Positions 1-7,991 of a DNA stretch of 16,534 nucleotides are shown piece after piece; position 1 is the first letter of the stretch; each line of letters starts with the position of its first letter. Source of the DNA: Prevotella sp. UBA5379. Lineage in GTDB: Bacteria; Bacteroidota; Bacteroidia; Bacteroidales; Bacteroidaceae. The notes under the pieces are model-generated. The model was given only the letters and a program-made list of their open reading frames with translations. It was not told the origin of the DNA and searched no databases. The stretch is from the NCBI GenBank assembly GCA_002409785.1, contig DHOX01000060.1, positions 110,192 to 126,725 of the forward strand, written 5' to 3'. The position numbers and the translations under genes are program-made.

Positions 1-666
1 GTAGTCGTCATCGATGAGTTTGGCGACCTGATCATGACGGCAGGCAAAGAGATCGAACTTCCTATCGCCCGTATCGCACAGTTGGCCAGGGCGGTAGGCA
101 TCCACATGATCATTGCTACCCAAAGGCCCACGACGAACATCATCACCGGTAATATCAAGGCCAATTTCCCGGGGCGGATAGCGTTCAAGGTCGCTGCTGC
201 CGTCGACTCCAAGACGATCCTGGACAGAAGTGGGGCGAATCAGTTGATCGGCCGCGGGGATATGCTCTACGTCAACGGCAACGAGCCGGTCAGGGTGCAG
301 TGTGCCTTCGTGGACACTCCGGAGATAGAGCGCATCAACGATTATATCGCCTCCCAGCCCGGCCCCGTGGAGCCCATGGAACTGCCGGAGCCGGACGACA
401 AGAACGAGGCTGATGACAGCAGTCTCAAGACCCGTTCCCTGGATCCTTATTTCGAAGAAGCCGCACATACCATCGTCCTGTCCCAGACAGGAAGCACGAG
501 CATGATCCAGCGCCGCTTTTCTATCGGCTATAACCGTGCCGGACGACTGATGGACCAACTCGAGGCTGCCGGCATCGTGGGAACGGCACAGGGCAGCAAG
601 CCGCGTGAGGTACTCGTACAGGATGAGAACCAACTGAACACGATTCTCGCCCAGATCAGGGGATGA
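1..666 (+). CDS. ftsK: DNA translocase FtsK, C-terminal part (5' end outside window)
   Basis: The reading frame is open from base 1, so the gene starts upstream of the window. The visible 221 residues begin in the Walker B strand (VVVIDEFGDL) of the RecA-like motor, then show ATQRPTTNIITG and the RIAFKVAAAVDSKTILD stretch typical of FtsK/SpoIIIE. After an acidic linker comes the winged-helix gamma domain (from about DPYFEEAA through RRFSIGYNRAGRLMDQLE), which in this family recognises polar KOPS-type DNA motifs. FtsK is an inner-membrane-anchored ATPase that pumps DNA at the division septum and activates XerCD at dif. The membrane and linker domains are not in the window. A LolA-like gene follows after 75 bases on the same strand, an arrangement common in Bacteroidetes. 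Identification is firm. Confidence 0.97.
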   Translation, partial: VVVIDEFGDLIMTAGKEIELPIARIAQLARAVGIHMIIATQRPTTNIITGNIKANFPGRIAFKVAAAVDSKTILDRSGANQLIGRGDMLYVNGNEPVRVQCAFVDTPEIERINDYIASQPGPVEPMELPEPDDKNEADDSSLKTRSLDPYFEEAAHTIVLSQTGSTSMIQRRFSIGYNRAGRLMDQLEAAGIVGTAQGSKPREVLVQDENQLNTILAQIRG

Positions 667-741
667 ACGGCTTCAGATAAAAGGGGCAACATCACCCGCC
701 CCCACCAAAGTTAGGATAAGGAAATCAAACATCTTAAGAAT

Positions 742-1341
742 ATGAAAAAGCTCTCTTTTTTATTTTTTTTCTTCCTGTTCGCCTGCACCATGCAAGCCCA
801 GACAGCCACCCAGGTCCTGGACCGGTGTGCTTCTGTCATCGGACGTAAGAGTGGTGCCAGCGCATCGTTCAGGATGTCTTCGGCCAAGTACGGCTCCACT
901 GACGGGACCATTGCCATCAAAGGTGACAAGTTCCGCGCCACCACCCCTCAGGCGATCGTCTGGTATAACGGGAAGACACAATGGAGCTACATGAAAAGGA
1001 CGCGTGAAGTGAACATCAGCAACCCTACCCAGGCGGAGCAGATGTCCATGAATCCCTATACTTTCATCCATATCTACAAGACAGGGTACCGCACCTCTCT
1101 CCGGAGATCGGGAGCGGACTATATCGTCCACCTCACTGCCGTGAACAAGAAGCGGACCATTCAGGAACTCTACCTGACGATCAGCCGGTCCAGCTATATC
1201 CCCAGCAGGGTACGCATGAGACAAGGGAAAGTATGGAGCACGATCACGGTAAGTCACTTCAGGGGAAAGGACCTGCCTGACGCTATATTCACCTTCAGGT
1301 CCAAGGATTATCCTCAGGCTGAAGTCATCGATTTACGCTGA
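742..1341 (+). CDS. LolA-like outer-membrane lipoprotein carrier family protein
   Basis: A 199-residue protein with a clear N-terminal signal (MKK, then a phenylalanine/leucine-rich core) and a probable signal peptidase I site near MQAQ-T. A cysteine in LFAC could instead be a poor lipobox, because Phe at -2 is unusual. The mature part resembles the Bacteroidetes LolA-like fold: an early DRCASVIG helix, a beta-rich body with GTIAIKGDKFRATTPQAIVWYNGKTQWSY, and a late strand segment ending EVIDLR. LolA proteins carry lipoproteins across the periplasm to the outer membrane. The family-level call is inferred from this pattern and from the position just downstream of ftsK, and true carrier activity is not shown. 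The start ATG fits the signal peptide. No strong Shine-Dalgarno sequence is visible, which is common in this phylum. Confidence 0.8.
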   Translation: MKKLSFLFFFFLFACTMQAQTATQVLDRCASVIGRKSGASASFRMSSAKYGSTDGTIAIKGDKFRATTPQAIVWYNGKTQWSYMKRTREVNISNPTQAEQMSMNPYTFIHIYKTGYRTSLRRSGADYIVHLTAVNKKRTIQELYLTISRSSYIPSRVRMRQGKVWSTITVSHFRGKDLPDAIFTFRSKDYPQAEVIDLR

Positions 1342-1454
1342 CGCCTACTGGCAGATCCATCCCAGGCAGTACGGCTCCGTCCCTGACGGGAGGAGGGGTG
1401 CCGCTGGTGCCGGTCATTCCCCTTCGACTGCCCTGCATGAATCCATTATCCTGA

Positions 1455-2993
1455 ATGCAAAAGACCAACATAAACAGAAGACTTTCCATTTATAAAGAAC
1501 TCCTCCACCACCGCCAACTGGCCGAGAAGCGGAGTTTGTTCCATGGAAAGAACCAGGCAGCAAAAATAGCACTGGCTATTGTGGGGATCATCATCTTCAT
1601 CTATCTTATCTTCCTCGCTGTTTCGCTGGCGTTAGCCGTATCGAAAGATCCGGGCCTTTCTCCTGCGGGGACCTTGTTCAGCCTTGCCCCCTTCCTTCTT
1701 ACGGTCGACTTCCTCCTGCGTTTTGCTCTCCAGCAGACCCCCGCGCAGATGATCAGGCCTTACAGTCTCCTTCCTCTCCCTCGTCACGCCTGCATAGAGA
1801 GTTTCCTGCTCTCCAATCTGCTGAGTGCAGGCAACTTTGTCTGGCAGGCCATGATTATCCCCTATACACTGATGGCCATCCTGCCACGTGAAGGCATACT
1901 CATGGCAGCAGGAACGGTCCTGGCCTATCAGTTTATCATCTGGCTGTCCAGTCAATTCTACCTTCTGGTCAGGACACGGATGGAGGACTCCCTCCTCTGG
2001 CTGCTTCTCCCCCTGGTCCTGATTGCCGTCCTGATGCTGCCCGCCTATGCGGGGACAGGACGGGGATGGGAGCAGTATCTTACCTTCTATTCGTTGATCG
2101 GCAATCATCTCGCCAGACTGAACGGACTGTACTGGCTGGGGCTGATCGCCGGTTTTGTGCTCCTCTTCTTCCTCAACCGGAAAGAACAGGAGAGCCACGT
2201 GATGAAAGAATTATCCCGGCAGGACACGGGATCCCCCCATAAGGCAAGAAAATATCAATTCCTCGATCGTTTCGGGATGGCCGGGACAGCCATCCAGTTA
2301 GAGTTTAAATTGATCTTCCGCAATAAAAATCCCCGGAAGACCTTCTATTCCGTCATCTTCTATATCCTGCTTAATTTTATCTTATACCTGAGTACCGGCC
2401 TGGCAGGGAAAAGCGGCACCCTTAACTGGAATGCGAATTTCTGGTGCTTCATCTGCTTCATCATCCCGGGAAGCATACTGTCCTCCCGTCTGATGGGCTA
2501 TGAAGGCAACTATATCGATTTCTACATGGTACACAAGAACAACCTGTACCAGTTGCTGCTCACCAAATATTACTGTTATGGCTGTCTGCTCTGCCTATCC
2601 GTAGCTGTTTCACTCATCGCCCTTCTTATGGGCAGGTGGAGTCTGCTGATGATCATTGCCTATACCCTCTACACCGCAGGTCCCAACAACCTCATGATCC
2701 TGCATGCTGCCATCCTCAATGACCAGACCATACCACTGAACACCAGGCTCACCAGCCGGACGAGCAACAGCTACAACTATGTCATCCTCCTGTTCCAGTT
2801 GGGTGCCATACTCATGCCCGTCATCATCCTTGCCCTCTTCAATGCACTTTTCAACCCCGCGACGGCTTACTGGGCACTCCTTCTCTTCAGCATCCCTTTT
2901 ATTCTCAGCCACAAATGGTGGATCCGGCAAATCTGCAGGAAGATGATGAAGCGGAAATACGAGCACCTGGAGAACTTCAGGGCCTCCAGATAA
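1455..2993 (+). CDS. DUF5687 family multi-pass membrane protein (ABC-type permease-like)
   Basis: A 512-residue very hydrophobic protein. A short basic amphipathic N-terminus is followed by about ten to twelve hydrophobic segments, for example around IALAIVGIIIFIYLIFLAV, SLAPFLLTVDFLLRFAL and the C-terminal YWALLLFSIPFILSH. The stretch PYSLLPLPRHACIESFLLSN and the central FRNKNPRK segment match what I remember of DUF5687, a Bacteroidetes family usually found next to an ABC ATPase gene and probably forming an efflux-type permease. No ATPase gene is present in this window. The gene lies 113 bases after the LolA-like gene and converges on maf with a 35-base gap. The substrate cannot be told from sequence. 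The start is the first ATG of the frame. Confidence 0.72.
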   Translation: MQKTNINRRLSIYKELLHHRQLAEKRSLFHGKNQAAKIALAIVGIIIFIYLIFLAVSLALAVSKDPGLSPAGTLFSLAPFLLTVDFLLRFALQQTPAQMIRPYSLLPLPRHACIESFLLSNLLSAGNFVWQAMIIPYTLMAILPREGILMAAGTVLAYQFIIWLSSQFYLLVRTRMEDSLLWLLLPLVLIAVLMLPAYAGTGRGWEQYLTFYSLIGNHLARLNGLYWLGLIAGFVLLFFLNRKEQESHVMKELSRQDTGSPHKARKYQFLDRFGMAGTAIQLEFKLIFRNKNPRKTFYSVIFYILLNFILYLSTGLAGKSGTLNWNANFWCFICFIIPGSILSSRLMGYEGNYIDFYMVHKNNLYQLLLTKYYCYGCLLCLSVAVSLIALLMGRWSLLMIIAYTLYTAGPNNLMILHAAILNDQTIPLNTRLTSRTSNSYNYVILLFQLGAILMPVIILALFNALFNPATAYWALLLFSIPFILSHKWWIRQICRKMMKRKYEHLENFRASR

Positions 2994-3028
2994 AGTCAAG
3001 AGGGGTCTCACGCTTCACGGGAGAGAGA

Positions 3029-3622
3029 CTATTCCCTTTGGAATTTCTGCAGTTCCTCATAGAGGCTCTGTACCGGCAGTCCCATCACATTATAGTAGCT
3101 GCCCTTCAATCCCTTGCAGCCAATATATCCGATCCATTCCTGTATGCCATAAGCACCCGCCTTGTCATAAGGGGAATAACGGGTGATATAATAAGAGATC
3201 TCCTCCTCCGTCAAGACCTTGAAAGCCACTTCCGTGGACACGGAGAAATGACGCTGCTGCCGTAGTGTGGTCAGGCATACTCCTGTCACCACCTGATGCT
3301 GCCTGCCGCTGAGCCGGTGAAGCATCGCCCGGGCCTCATCAGCATCCCTGGGTTTGCCCATGACCGTCCCGTCGCAGATGACCACGGTATCGGCCGTGAT
3401 CACCAGGTCCTCAGCACTGATCATTTCCAGGTAGGCCGCCGCCTTTTCTACAGCAATATATTCCGGGACTCTCACCGCCTCCAGCTGACTGGGATAATTT
3501 TCCTTGACACCGGGGATGACACGGACTTCAAAAGGGAGGTCCAGTCCGGCAAGGAGTTCTTTTCTCCGCGGGGATCCGCTCGCTAATATGAGATGATATT
3601 TAAAAGGTTGCATCTGTTTCAT
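3029..3622 (-). CDS. maf: Maf-like nucleoside triphosphate pyrophosphatase
   Basis: A 197-residue Maf/HAM1-superfamily protein. The N-terminal LILASGSPRRKELL phosphate-binding motif, TADTVV with the catalytic aspartate, GKP, and YDKAGAYGIQ near the C-terminus are all present and in the usual order. Maf enzymes hydrolyse nucleoside triphosphates, including modified ones, to the monophosphate plus pyrophosphate. The YDKAGAYGIQ form suggests the dTTP/UTP (YhdE-like) subgroup. Length is normal for the family. Two in-frame ATGs lie three codons apart (3622 and 3613) and I cannot decide between them. The gene is last in a three-gene minus-strand operon, 33 bases after kdsC. Confidence 0.94.
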   Translation of the reverse strand: MKQMQPFKYHLILASGSPRRKELLAGLDLPFEVRVIPGVKENYPSQLEAVRVPEYIAVEKAAAYLEMISAEDLVITADTVVICDGTVMGKPRDADEARAMLHRLSGRQHQVVTGVCLTTLRQQRHFSVSTEVAFKVLTEEEISYYITRYSPYDKAGAYGIQEWIGYIGCKGLKGSYYNVMGLPVQSLYEELQKFQRE

Positions 3623-3655
3623 TTCTTCATTTTCTTAAAGTTTCCTTACGGCTCC

Positions 3656-4174
3656 TCACCAGCCAAAGGCTTTCTCGTCCCTCATCCACTTGCCCTGGGC
3701 ACGCAGGACCTGTTCCAGAACCTCCCTGCCACATCCGTCCCCGCCCTCACGGGAACAGATATAAGTAGAGATCTCCTTGATCTCCGGCGCAGCATCGTGA
3801 GGGCAGCAAGCACACCCACAGCAGCGCATCACCTCATAGTCTGGCAGGTCATCGCCCATATAGAGCACCTCTTCATCCCGGAGGTGGTATCTTGTCAGGA
3901 GGGATTTGTACTCCTGGATCTTCACAGACGCATTCATGATCACGTCCTGCACGCCGAGGCGCTCATACCGGAGCCGGACAGCCGTCGTGTTCCCTCCCGT
4001 AAGGATCGCCTCGCGCAGTCCCATCTTCACTGCGAGTTGAATGGCATAGCCATCCCTGATGTTCACGGTCCGCAACGGTTCCCCGTCACCGGCCATCACG
4101 ATGGTCTGCCGGGACAGCACGCCATCCACGTCAAAAACCACCATCTTTATTTTCTTCAAATCATAATTGATCAT
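3656..4174 (-). CDS. kdsC: 3-deoxy-D-manno-octulosonate 8-phosphate phosphatase (KdsC-type HAD)
   Basis: A 172-residue capless HAD phosphatase. Motif I is [10 protein letters not shown] with the nucleophile Asp15 and general acid Asp17. Motif II is the threonine in [11 protein letters not shown], motif III a lysine in the [13 protein letters not shown] region, and motif [12 protein letters not shown]. The short single-domain architecture and the segment [18 protein letters not shown] fit KdsC, which removes phosphate from Kdo-8-phosphate in lipopolysaccharide inner-core synthesis as a cytosolic tetramer. Its start codon overlaps the stop of the DUF2520 gene by 4 bases (ATGA), so the two are translationally coupled, and maf follows. 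The protein is not fused to CMP-Kdo synthetase or isomerase domains. Other small HAD phosphatases are possible but less likely. Confidence 0.9.
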   Translation of the reverse strand: MINYDLKKIKMVVFDVDGVLSRQTIVMAGDGEPLRTVNIRDGYAIQLAVKMGLREAILTGGNTTAVRLRYERLGVQDVIMNASVKIQEYKSLLTRYHLRDEEVLYMGDDLPDYEVMRCCGCACCPHDAAPEIKEISTYICSREGGDGCGREVLEQVLRAQGKWMRDEKAFGW

Positions 4175-4956
4175 GGTCTCTGCTTTTTTATGTCCATACG
4201 ATGGATGCTTAAAGACATCCGTTCATAAATATCCTTGAGCAGAGGATCCCCCTTGAGCAATGCAGCCTGGGCCCTGATCACGTTCTCGTCAAAGCGCACG
4301 GCAGGCCCTGTCTGAGCCTCAGAGGGGGTCAGTTGGTGAACTTTCCGTGCGGTCTCATCAATCAAAGGCAGCATGACATCAAAAGGGATATGATGTGAGG
4401 AAAGGATTTCCGAGGACACCGCATAACAATGGTTGACAAAATTACAGGCAAAGACGGAAGCCAGATGCAGGTATTTACGATCCTGGGAGGAAAGTTCATA
4501 GACGCGGCCGGACACCGACTCTCCAAGTGTCCGCAGGACCTGAAGGGTCAACTGATCATTACTTTCTATGAAAATCGGAATCTCGGAAAAGGAGACATCC
4601 CTGTTTTTTGAAAAGGTCTGCATAGGATAAAACACGCCATAATGCAGGGCCATCCCCTGAAAAATGGTCAAGGGCATCGAACCGGCAGTATGCACGAACA
4701 CTCTCCCCTCACGGCCCTTGCACAAGGAGGGGATCAGATCACCTAACACACTGTCCTTCACCGCCAGGATGTAAATATCTGCATCCCTGCGGACCTCTCC
4801 CAGATCGGTCGTCGGCGCCCCGCCGGCTAGGGTGGCCAGTGTGGAGGCAGACTCCATCGTCCGACTGTAGACCTGTACTATATCATGCCCTGCCTTCAGC
4901 AAGGCCTTAGCTAACTGTGTTGCGAGATTACCCGCACCAATAAATATTATCTTCAT
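4171..4956 (-). CDS. Rossmann-like / DUF2520 domain protein (NADP-oxidoreductase-like)
   Basis: A 261-residue protein starting with a dinucleotide-binding motif ([17 protein letters not shown], GxGNxA form) in a ProC/6-phosphogluconate-dehydrogenase-like Rossmann domain (about residues 1-115). The segments VFVHTAGSM and YPMQTFSK follow. The C-terminal half (from about residue 130) is the helical DUF2520 domain with [15 protein letters not shown], which resembles the dimerisation domain of ketopantoate or pyrroline-carboxylate reductases. The substrate of this family is unknown to me. It is first in the operon with kdsC (4-base overlap) and maf, a linkage often seen in Bacteroidetes. A -7-like TATCTTTG lies only a few bases upstream of the ATG, which would give a very short leader. 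Confidence 0.88.
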   Translation of the reverse strand: MKIIFIGAGNLATQLAKALLKAGHDIVQVYSRTMESASTLATLAGGAPTTDLGEVRRDADIYILAVKDSVLGDLIPSLCKGREGRVFVHTAGSMPLTIFQGMALHYGVFYPMQTFSKNRDVSFSEIPIFIESNDQLTLQVLRTLGESVSGRVYELSSQDRKYLHLASVFACNFVNHCYAVSSEILSSHHIPFDVMLPLIDETARKVHQLTPSEAQTGPAVRFDENVIRAQAALLKGDPLLKDIYERMSLSIHRMDIKKQRP

Positions 4957-4963
4957 ATTATCT

Positions 4964-4971
4964 GCAAAGAT
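4964..4971 (-). promoter_or_regulatory. -7 promoter box (TATCTTTG) for the DUF2520-kdsC-maf operon
   Basis: Read on the minus strand, TATCTTTGC matches the Bacteroidetes -7 consensus TANNTTTG and ends about 8 bases before the ATG. No convincing TTTG is seen 19-21 bases further upstream, so this is half a promoter and the transcript would be almost leaderless. Confidence 0.45.
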
Positions 4972-5157
4972 ACTAATTTAAAGCAGAACACATTGACCAT
5001 AAACTCATTTTTATTAATCTTTAGCTTATGGGTGCATACGGGGCCGCCCCCCTGCCGAAAACACAAAAAGATCCCTCACACAGGAAATATGCGCCTGCAT
5101 ACGGATTTACAGAATATATTTTTCCGTCAATCCTGATCCTTGTTCTCTTTTTTTTTA

Positions 5158-5165
5158 TATCTTTG
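5158..5165 (+). promoter_or_regulatory. -7 promoter box (TATCTTTG) for the FemAB-like gene
   Basis: TATCTTTG follows a run of nine T residues and lies 17 bases before the ATG at 5183. It matches the Bacteroidetes -7 consensus. The -33 TTTG element is not at the expected distance; only a TTG at 5140-5142 is present, 15 bases upstream. The rest of the 226-base space between the divergent genes (4957-5182) shows nothing else beyond a short direct repeat (TGCATACGG, twice). Confidence 0.5.
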
Positions 5166-5182
5166 CATCAAGCGAAAGACCA

Positions 5183-6163
5183 ATGAAAGGTATCCATATC
5201 AGAATTATTCAGAAAAGTGACCAACTGCCCGGAATGAAGGCAGACAACTTTTTTCATAGTCCCGAGTTATTCCGCATTACGGAACAGACCCCGAGGACAA
5301 CTCCCTATATGGTCGTCGCTGAAGATGAAAGTGGAAAATGCATCGCTCACCTGCTGGCAATGATCCGCAGGCGGGGTACCCTGATCCCACCTTTCCTGTA
5401 TGCCAACGGCCGCGTTTACGGCCAGGGAGAATATGATGATTCCGTACAGAATCCGGAAGAAATCTTCAGGATGATGCTGGAAGCCATCACGCAGAAGCTC
5501 CGGCGCCATCTGTGCTTCTACATCGAGTTCTCCGAAGTGCGTCCGAAGATGTTCGGCTATCGGATGTTCCGGCAGTGCCATTACTTCCCCGTCCACTGGC
5601 AGGAAGTGCACAACTCTCTCCACAGCAGGAATCCGGAGGAACGGCTTTCGAAGAAAACCCGTCAGCGCATCAAGAAAGCCTATGCGCAGGGGGTTGAGAC
5701 CCGCACGGTACAATCCGTCGAAGAAGTACACCTTTTCTACAAACTCCTCAAAGGGTTCTACCGCATCAAGCTCCGCCGCCTGATTCCTCCCGAGAAGCAA
5801 TTCCTGGAACTGAACCATTATGAGAAGGCACAGATATTCGTGACCCTCTACCATGGCAGGATGATCGGCGGGAGTGCCTGTGTCTATTCAGAAGGAAATG
5901 CTTACCTGTGGTACCTGGCTTCTAAACGGAAGTCCTATCCCACCCTTCACCCGAATACGATGACAATATGGTATGCCATCAAGTATGCCTATGAACACCA
6001 TTATGCCCACATCTTCTTCATGGATGTAGGCCTGCCTTTTAAAAAGAATCCCTTCCTTGACTTCATATTGAAGTTTGGCGGCAAACCCGTCGCCCGTTAC
6101 CGCTGGTTCCGGTTTTCCATTTCGTGGATCAACCGACTGCTCGGATGGTGGTTCAAAGAGTAG
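5183..6163 (+). CDS. FemAB-like / GNAT-fold acyltransferase
   Basis: A 326-residue soluble protein. The C-terminal two thirds (from about LSKKTRQRIKKA) match the Acetyltransf_6/FemAB-like pattern: a long helix, KLLKGFYRIKLRR, then GRMIGGSACVYSEGNAYLWYLAS, HPNTMTIWYAIKYAYEHHY and IFFMDVG followed by NPFLDFILKFGGK. Members of this double-GNAT fold transfer aminoacyl or acyl groups, classically amino acids from tRNA to cell-wall precursors, but in Bacteroidetes the acceptor is mostly unknown. A role in envelope or capsule modification is therefore only an inference. There is no signal peptide and no membrane span. The last 11 bases overlap the end of the convergent glycerate kinase gene. The start ATG is the first in frame after the promoter-like box. 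Confidence 0.8.
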   Translation: MKGIHIRIIQKSDQLPGMKADNFFHSPELFRITEQTPRTTPYMVVAEDESGKCIAHLLAMIRRRGTLIPPFLYANGRVYGQGEYDDSVQNPEEIFRMMLEAITQKLRRHLCFYIEFSEVRPKMFGYRMFRQCHYFPVHWQEVHNSLHSRNPEERLSKKTRQRIKKAYAQGVETRTVQSVEEVHLFYKLLKGFYRIKLRRLIPPEKQFLELNHYEKAQIFVTLYHGRMIGGSACVYSEGNAYLWYLASKRKSYPTLHPNTMTIWYAIKYAYEHHYAHIFFMDVGLPFKKNPFLDFILKFGGKPVARYRWFRFSISWINRLLGWWFKE

Positions 6164-7208
6164 CGTGGAACAGCACATCCGTTATGCGCCTTCGGGCCAC
6201 TTCAGGTTTCAAAGCCTCCTCCAGGGGGCAGTCAGGCGGATTGATACAGATCACCTGGGAAAAACCTGCATGGAGCAATCCTTTCAAGTCAGTGACCTGC
6301 CCTGCAATCAGCACGACAGAAACCGGATGAGACCGGGCATGACGGAGAATGCCCATGGGTAATTTCCCCATCAGTGTCTGGCGGTCTGCCTTCCCTTCTC
6401 CGGTAATCACGACATCTGCATCCCTGAAGAGATCATCGACCTTCAGGATATGGAACAATAAATCCGTCCCGTTCCTTCTCTCCGCGCCCAAATACTGCAT
6501 AAAGGCATACCCCAGGCCACCGGCAGCGCCGGCACCCGGAAGGGCAGAATCATCATATCCATAATGACGTGCCGACAGGGTAGCGAAGGTCCTCGCACGC
6601 CGGTCCAGCAGGGCGACCATTTCCGGTGAAGCGCCCTTCTGAGGACCGAAGACTGCAGCCGCTCCCTGATCACCATACAAGGGATTGTCTACATCACACG
6701 CTAAGATGAATTTCAAGGGCCGGAGAGGAACGGCATCGAAACCTTTTCCGGGTGCAAAATGATCCACCAGTGCCTTCAGCATCCCCAGGCCGCAATCACT
6801 GGTAGCACTCCCTCCCAAACCGATGATCAGCGTGTCACAGCCCTTGTCTATCGCATGGCAGAGCAGTTGTCCTACTCCATAACTGGTCGCCACGAGAGGA
6901 TTCCGCTTCTCCGGGGGGACTGCGGACAAACCAATGGCCTGCGCAACTTCTATGACCGCGGTCTTTCCGCTGATCCCGTATTCAGCCTCCGTCCTGCGCA
7001 TCATCGCATCGAACACCCATACCTTTTCCTTCCGCCCTCCCAGGGCCGCAAGAAAGGCCTCCAGCATCCCTTCGCCGCCGTCACTCACCGGCACACTCCT
7101 GATCACAGCTTCCGGATCAGCTTTCCTGATCCCCTCGCCCGCGGCCTGCTCCGCCTCGGAAGAGGTGAGACATCCCTTAAAGGAATCAATCATTAATAAA
7201 TAATTCAT
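6153..7208 (-). CDS. glxK: Glycerate kinase (GlxK/GarK family)
   Basis: With the start at 7208 the protein has 351 residues. It shows MIDSFKGCLTSSEA at the N-terminus, VSDGGEGMLEAF, GLGGSATSDCGLGML, GPQKGA, PGAGAAGGLGYAF and TGEGKADRQTLMGKLP. These are the conserved blocks of the glycerate kinase type-1 family, which phosphorylates D-glycerate (to 2-phosphoglycerate in the GarK branch) and feeds lower glycolysis. It is slightly shorter than typical members (about 375-380). The frame is open to 7277, but the extra N-terminal residues lie inside the upstream tetR gene and look like non-homologous read-back. ATG 7208 gives the canonical beginning and has GGAAA just before it. It overlaps the tetR 3' end by 23 bases, which suggests coupled translation. 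Confidence 0.93.
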   Translation of the reverse strand: MNYLLMIDSFKGCLTSSEAEQAAGEGIRKADPEAVIRSVPVSDGGEGMLEAFLAALGGRKEKVWVFDAMMRRTEAEYGISGKTAVIEVAQAIGLSAVPPEKRNPLVATSYGVGQLLCHAIDKGCDTLIIGLGGSATSDCGLGMLKALVDHFAPGKGFDAVPLRPLKFILACDVDNPLYGDQGAAAVFGPQKGASPEMVALLDRRARTFATLSARHYGYDDSALPGAGAAGGLGYAFMQYLGAERRNGTDLLFHILKVDDLFRDADVVITGEGKADRQTLMGKLPMGILRHARSHPVSVVLIAGQVTDLKGLLHAGFSQVICINPPDCPLEEALKPEVARRRITDVLFHATL

Positions 7209-7821
7209 TTTCCAATGCTTTTTCCAGAACGGTCTGCCCCAATGGGGTACAAACCCCACGGATAAAGACAAACACACAACTCCTGAAAACTTCCTTCATG
7301 CCGAATTTCTTGAAAAGCCGCTGCTCCTTGATCTTCTGCCTGCAGATGTTAGAGATCAAAATCACCAGGTTATAATCAATGTCTGACCTGAAATAGCCTT
7401 CCTTGACCCCCTTCTGAAAGAAACAATACGCATGAGACCGACTCGACTGGTGCTTCTGCCTCATATAGTTCAATACTCTCTCATATTTGTGAAGGTCAGT
7501 ATAAAACACGGGATTGATATTCCCTGAATATTCCAGTAAGCAATGGGCAAATTCTACCAGAATATCAATGACACTATGCTCCTCAGACATAGAAAACTGG
7601 GTCATGTGTTCCAGGAATGCCTCCTCCCTCTCTTTGACACCGGCATAGAGAAGGCTTTCCTTGTCAGCATAAACCTCATAGAGCGTACGCTTGGAGATAG
7701 ACATCATCTTAGCGATGTCATCCATTTTCACCGCACGTATTCCCTTTGAGAAAAATGCCTGCATGGCTACTTTCAAGATTTTATCTTTCAAATCAAGTCT
7801 ATACGAAGACGCAACATTCAT
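7186..7821 (-). CDS. TetR/AcrR family transcriptional regulator
   Basis: A 211-residue protein. The N-terminal TetR helix-turn-helix is clear: DKILKVAMQAFFSKGIRAVKM, then DDIAKMMSISKRTLYEVYADKESLLYAGV with the recognition helix around SKRTLYEVY. The C-terminal helical half is the usual variable ligand/dimer domain, with no recognisable ligand signature. The frame is open to a TTG at 7860, but that codon overlaps the TATCTTTG promoter box, so ATG 7821 is chosen. This gives a leader of about 20 bases. The gene is divergent from maeB, with an inverted repeat between the two promoters, and is cotranscribed with glycerate kinase. Control of maeB, glxK and itself is an inference from position. Confidence 0.9.
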   Translation of the reverse strand: MNVASSYRLDLKDKILKVAMQAFFSKGIRAVKMDDIAKMMSISKRTLYEVYADKESLLYAGVKEREEAFLEHMTQFSMSEEHSVIDILVEFAHCLLEYSGNINPVFYTDLHKYERVLNYMRQKHQSSRSHAYCFFQKGVKEGYFRSDIDYNLVILISNICRQKIKEQRLFKKFGMKEVFRSCVFVFIRGVCTPLGQTVLEKALENELFIND

Positions 7822-7849
7822 TTTAGAAGTAAGTTTAACTTTTTCGTGA

Positions 7850-7857
7850 CAAAGATA
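7850..7857 (-). promoter_or_regulatory. -7 promoter box of tetR-glxK
   Basis: On the minus strand TATCTTTG matches the Bacteroidetes -7 consensus and ends 28 bases before the chosen tetR ATG. A clear TTTG at -33 is not found; that position falls inside the inverted repeat at 7870-7897. Confidence 0.55.
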
Positions 7858-7869
7858 CAAAAAAAAACC

Positions 7870-7897
7870 AAAAACTTGTATAAGTTCGCAAGTTTTT
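7870..7897. promoter_or_regulatory. 28-bp inverted repeat, candidate TetR operator
   Basis: AAAAACTTG and CAAGTTTTT form perfect 9-base arms around a 10-base spacer. The repeat sits between the divergent -7 boxes of tetR (7850-7857) and maeB (7901-7908) and covers the -33 region of both. The size and symmetry suit a dimeric TetR regulator. Binding is inferred only. Confidence 0.55.
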
Positions 7898-7900
7898 CGT

Positions 7901-7908
7901 TATCTTTG
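7901..7908 (+). promoter_or_regulatory. -7 promoter box of maeB
   Basis: TATCTTTG matches the Bacteroidetes -7 consensus. A TTG at 7876-7878, inside the left arm of the inverted repeat, lies 22 bases upstream and may serve as a weak -33 element. Transcription from here would leave a leader of roughly 75-80 bases before the maeB ATG. Confidence 0.6.
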
Positions 7909-7991
7909 CATTTAAGATCGCCTGGCATCATGCCGATCCGAACAGTAAACAATGAAGTATAATAAATTACTAATCAACCAACATATTAATT

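Noticed and set aside
1342..1454. Terminator between the LolA-like and DUF5687 genes
   Set aside because: Some GC-rich self-complementarity (TCCC/GGGA) is present, but it is imperfect and no T-run follows.
7208..7277. Extended N-terminus of glycerate kinase (23 more residues)
   Set aside because: The extension lies inside tetR and does not resemble the family N-terminus, whereas ATG 7208 gives the canonical start.
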